From contig JAJYGW010000231.1 of the NCBI GenBank assembly GCA_021790615.1, positions 1 to 8,011 of the forward strand: 8,011 nucleotides of DNA, in the 5' to 3' direction. A program made the position numbers and the translations under genes. The notes beneath the pieces were generated by a model, which was not told where the DNA came from, made no database searches, and saw nothing but the letters and a program-made list of their open reading frames with translations. Origin of the DNA: Actinomycetes bacterium (GTDB taxonomy: Bacteria; Actinomycetota; Acidimicrobiia; Acidimicrobiales; JAKAOS01). Shown here piece by piece: positions 6,275 through 8,011 of this stretch (position 1 is its first letter; every line of letters begins with the position of its first letter).

Positions 6275-7237
6275 ATGAGCGACCACCGAACCCCATCCCA
6301 GTCGGACGCGCTCCCTCACGAGGAGCCCGACGTCGCGCACGTGGGCGCTCCCGTCGCACCGGCGCCTCTGGCGCGACCCGTGCCACCGGACGAACGCGGC
6401 GATCAGGCCAGACCCCCCGTGCTCCTCGCCGTGCGCGCACACCCCGACGACGAGGTGATCGCAACCGGGGGCACGCTGGCGAAGTACGGTGCCGCCGGCT
6501 GGGAGACGGTCGTCGTGACCTGCACCGACGGCGCGCAGGGGGACGGACCCGGCGGGGTGAAGCCCGGCGAGCCAGGCCACGAGCCTGCCGCGGTCGTGGC
6601 GACCCGTCACGCCGAGCTGGTGCGGTCCTGTGCTGAGCTCGGGGTCACCCATCTCGAGTTGCTCGGTTACGGTGACTCCGGCATGGTCGGCTGGTCGGCG
6701 AACGACGACCCGAGCGCGTTTGCGAACGCCCCGATCGACGAGGCGGCCGAGCGGCTCGCAGCGATCCTCGGGCGCTACCGACCCACGGTCGTGCTCACCG
6801 ACGACGCGAACGGCGGCTACGGCCACCCGGACCACGTCCAGACCCACCGCGTCACGGTGGCGGCGCTCGAGCGAGCCGCGCTCCCAGCAAGCCTCTACTT
6901 CGCCGCCATTCCACGCCGGCGGATGCGCGACCTGTTCGTCGCGGCTGCCGCGGCTGGGCTCGACGTCGCCGCGCTCGGCTTCGACCCGGACGCGCCCCCC
7001 GACCCGGACTTCGGCACGGACGACGACCGGCTCACGACCGTGATCGACGTCCGCGACTTCGTGGCGCAGAAGCGCCGGGCGCTCGAGGCGCACGGGAGCC
7101 AGGTCGACGACTCGTTCTTCCTCCGCATCCCCGAGGAGATCTTCACCCTGGCCTTCGGTGAGGAGTTCTTCGTCCGCTCGGGGGCGGCCGTCCCGGAGAG
7201 GCTGGAGACAGCACTCGGCGTCGCTCCGGCGGGCTGA
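6275..7237 (+). CDS. PIG-L/LmbE family zinc-dependent N-deacetylase (MshB/Mca-like)
   Basis: This 320-residue enzyme belongs to the family that removes N-acyl groups from amino-sugar substrates. AHPDDE (55-60) supplies zinc ligands His56 and Asp59 and the catalytic base Asp58, matching His13, Asp16 and Asp15 of MshB. GGYGHPDHVQTH (180-191) supplies the third ligand His187. LLGYGDSGMVGW (129-140) and TDDANGGYGHPDH resemble the mycothiol enzymes MshB (deacetylase) and Mca (S-conjugate amidase). The two cannot be told apart safely here, and a broader LmbE-like role is possible. About 45 Pro/Ala-rich residues precede the domain; MshB has only about ten. GTG at codon 49 (6419) would give a more usual length, but the TANNNT box before ATG 6275 favours the longer form. 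A ferric-reductase-like gene follows 99 bases downstream on the same strand. Confidence 0.85.
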   Translation: MSDHRTPSQSDALPHEEPDVAHVGAPVAPAPLARPVPPDERGDQARPPVLLAVRAHPDDEVIATGGTLAKYGAAGWETVVVTCTDGAQGDGPGGVKPGEPGHEPAAVVATRHAELVRSCAELGVTHLELLGYGDSGMVGWSANDDPSAFANAPIDEAAERLAAILGRYRPTVVLTDDANGGYGHPDHVQTHRVTVAALERAALPASLYFAAIPRRRMRDLFVAAAAAGLDVAALGFDPDAPPDPDFGTDDDRLTTVIDVRDFVAQKRRALEAHGSQVDDSFFLRIPEEIFTLAFGEEFFVRSGAAVPERLETALGVAPAG

Positions 7238-7254
7238 CCCGACTGGGTCGAGCC
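7232..7254 (+). terminator. Hairpin over the stop codon of the PIG-L gene
   Basis: GGCTGACCC (7232-7240) pairs fully with GGGTC (7245-7249) plus AGCC (7251-7254), with one bulged G at 7250 and the loop GACT. The TGA stop (7235-7237) lies in the left arm. No T-tract follows, so termination is plausible but unproven; it may instead cap the transcript end. Confidence 0.4.
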
Positions 7255-7325
7255 GCCAGCGGCGAACCTCGGCCGGGCTCAGCGTCCGCCCAGGTGCTCT
7301 CAGCCGCCTACCAGCTGCCCCTGGC

Positions 7326-7329
7326 AGGA
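7326..7329 (+). promoter_or_regulatory. Ribosome binding site for the ferric-reductase-like gene, partly inside a small hairpin
   Basis: AGGA lies seven bases before GTG 7337 and thirteen before ATG 7343, which favours the GTG. CTGCC (7315-7319) can pair with GGCAG (7323-7327) and would cover the first two bases of the site. A role in controlling translation is only a possibility. Confidence 0.4.
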
Positions 7330-7336
7330 TCGTGCC

Positions 7337-8011
7337 GTGGCAATGTCGACGACAGCGGGGAGCCGGACGCCGAAGAGGGCAAGCGGAGCCGCACGGCGCC
7401 CGGCGCGAGCAGGGGCCACCGGCCGGCCGCGAGCGGCGGGCCGAGAACCGGCTGTCGCGGCGCGCCCCCCGAGCGACCTCGCGCTCCGTGCGTTCCTCCT
7501 CGTCGTCGGCCTCGGTCTGGGGCTCGTGATCGGCCTGGCGATCGTCGACGAGACCGGCTCCGAGCTGGCCACCCGGGGAGGGCTGGTCACCTTCGCCGGG
7601 AACCTGACCGGGCTCGTCGGGACCTACCTGGCGCTGGTCATGGTCTTGCTCGCGAGCCGGCTCCCCGTCATCGAGCGGGTCCTCGGCCACGACGGCCTCC
7701 TCCGCTGGCACCGGCGCCTCGGCCCGTGGCCGCTCAGCCTCCTGTTCGCCCACGCCGTCCTCGTCACCCTCGGCTACGCCCAGGCGGCCCGGACCGGGTT
7801 CCTCCACGAGCTCGGCACCTTCATCAGCGCGTACCCCGACATGCTGGCGGCCACCGTCGCGCTCGGCCTGCTCGTCCTGGTCGGCCTCGCCTCGATCGGC
7901 GCCGTCCGTCGGCGGCTCCGCCGGGAGACCTGGTGGGCCCTGCACCTCTACGTCTACCTGGCCATTGCGCTCGCCTTCGCACACATCCTGGTGCTCGGCC
8001 AGTCCTTCGTG
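7337..8011 (+). CDS. Ferric-reductase-like bis-heme transmembrane protein (3' end outside window)
   Basis: This is the N-terminal 225 residues of a membrane oxidoreductase of the ferric-reductase-like transmembrane superfamily, which passes electrons across the membrane through two b-type hemes. After an Arg/Ala-rich lead of about 48 residues come hydrophobic helices at about 52-70, 85-107, 132-147, 168-188 and 200-220. Four histidines form the usual two pairs on two helices: His125/His139 (RWHRRLG and FAHAV) and His203/His216 (ALHLY and FAHIL). Family members usually continue into a cytoplasmic FAD/NAD(P)H reductase module, but the window ends first, so the electron donor is unknown. The start is GTG 7337 (AGGA seven bases upstream) or ATG 7343 two codons later. 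The upstream gene is the PIG-L deacetylase, with a hairpin at its stop. The membrane domain is clear, but the natural electron acceptor is not. Confidence 0.82.
   Translation, partial: MAMSTTAGSRTPKRASGAARRPARAGATGRPRAAGREPAVAARPPSDLALRAFLLVVGLGLGLVIGLAIVDETGSELATRGGLVTFAGNLTGLVGTYLALVMVLLASRLPVIERVLGHDGLLRWHRRLGPWPLSLLFAHAVLVTLGYAQAARTGFLHELGTFISAYPDMLAATVALGLLVLVGLASIGAVRRRLRRETWWALHLYVYLAIALAFAHILVLGQSFV

Noticed and set aside
4798..6636. Plus-strand open frame of 612 codons opposite the DUF3987-like gene
   Set aside because: It is Arg/Glu/Gly-rich and motif-free, and it runs into the start region of the PIG-L gene in another frame. The opposite strand has family motifs and hydrophobic cores.
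6191..7984. A 597-codon open frame on the minus strand opposite the PIG-L and ferric-reductase-like genes
   Set aside because: It is antisense to two genes with clear catalytic or heme-binding motifs, and its translation is low-complexity and charge-rich with no domain. Long antisense frames are expected at this G+C content.
1..8011. CRISPR array, tRNA, rRNA or insertion sequence
   Set aside because: No regularly spaced repeats, tRNA-like cloverleaf, rRNA-like stretch or transposase-like protein was found on either strand by reading.

Overview
This is GC-rich DNA (roughly 70% G+C by eye) with dense, mostly one-directional coding, GTG starts and possible leaderless promoters. Together with an MshB/Mca-like LmbE deacetylase and a DUF3987-like protein of the kind I associate with actinobacteria, this suggests an actinobacterium. 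An uncultured or acidimicrobial-type lineage is possible, but the sequence does not settle the order. I see no rRNA, tRNA, CRISPR array, insertion sequence or complete prophage. No gene-free stretch exceeds 300 bases; the longest is about 150.

Region 1 (1-3904, minus strand) is an energy-coupling-factor (ECF) type importer operon, transcribed right to left. Its order is a predicted substrate-binding membrane subunit with a long low-complexity tail (369 aa), a small two-helix membrane protein (106 aa), a fused double ATPase (651 aa), and the EcfT scaffold subunit, which is cut off by the window's left edge. The junctions are ATGA, an 11-base overlap and a 2-base gap, so the four genes are almost certainly co-transcribed and translationally coupled. 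The substrate is unknown. An IRKPG motif recalls the YkoE thiamine/HMP permease family, and the small two-helix protein recalls CbiN/NikN of metal ECF importers, but neither link is proven.

Region 2 (3986-6186, minus strand) holds a HAD-superfamily protein with altered catalytic motifs and a lone DUF3987-like protein with a degraded P-loop and a C-terminal winged-helix-like segment. Both face the same way as the ECF operon, with gaps of about 100-150 bases.

Region 3 (6275-8011, plus strand) starts at a divergent junction. It carries a zinc-dependent PIG-L/LmbE deacetylase resembling the mycothiol enzymes, then the N-terminal part of a ferric-reductase-like bis-heme membrane protein that runs off the right edge. 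The two divergent genes at 6186 and 6275 each have a TANNNT box 6-7 bases before the start codon, which fits leaderless transcription.

The ECF operon acts as a single machine: T and the two ATPase halves power the S subunit, with the small membrane protein as a possible accessory. The PIG-L and ferric-reductase-like proteins could both relate to redox metabolism, but that is inference from family only.
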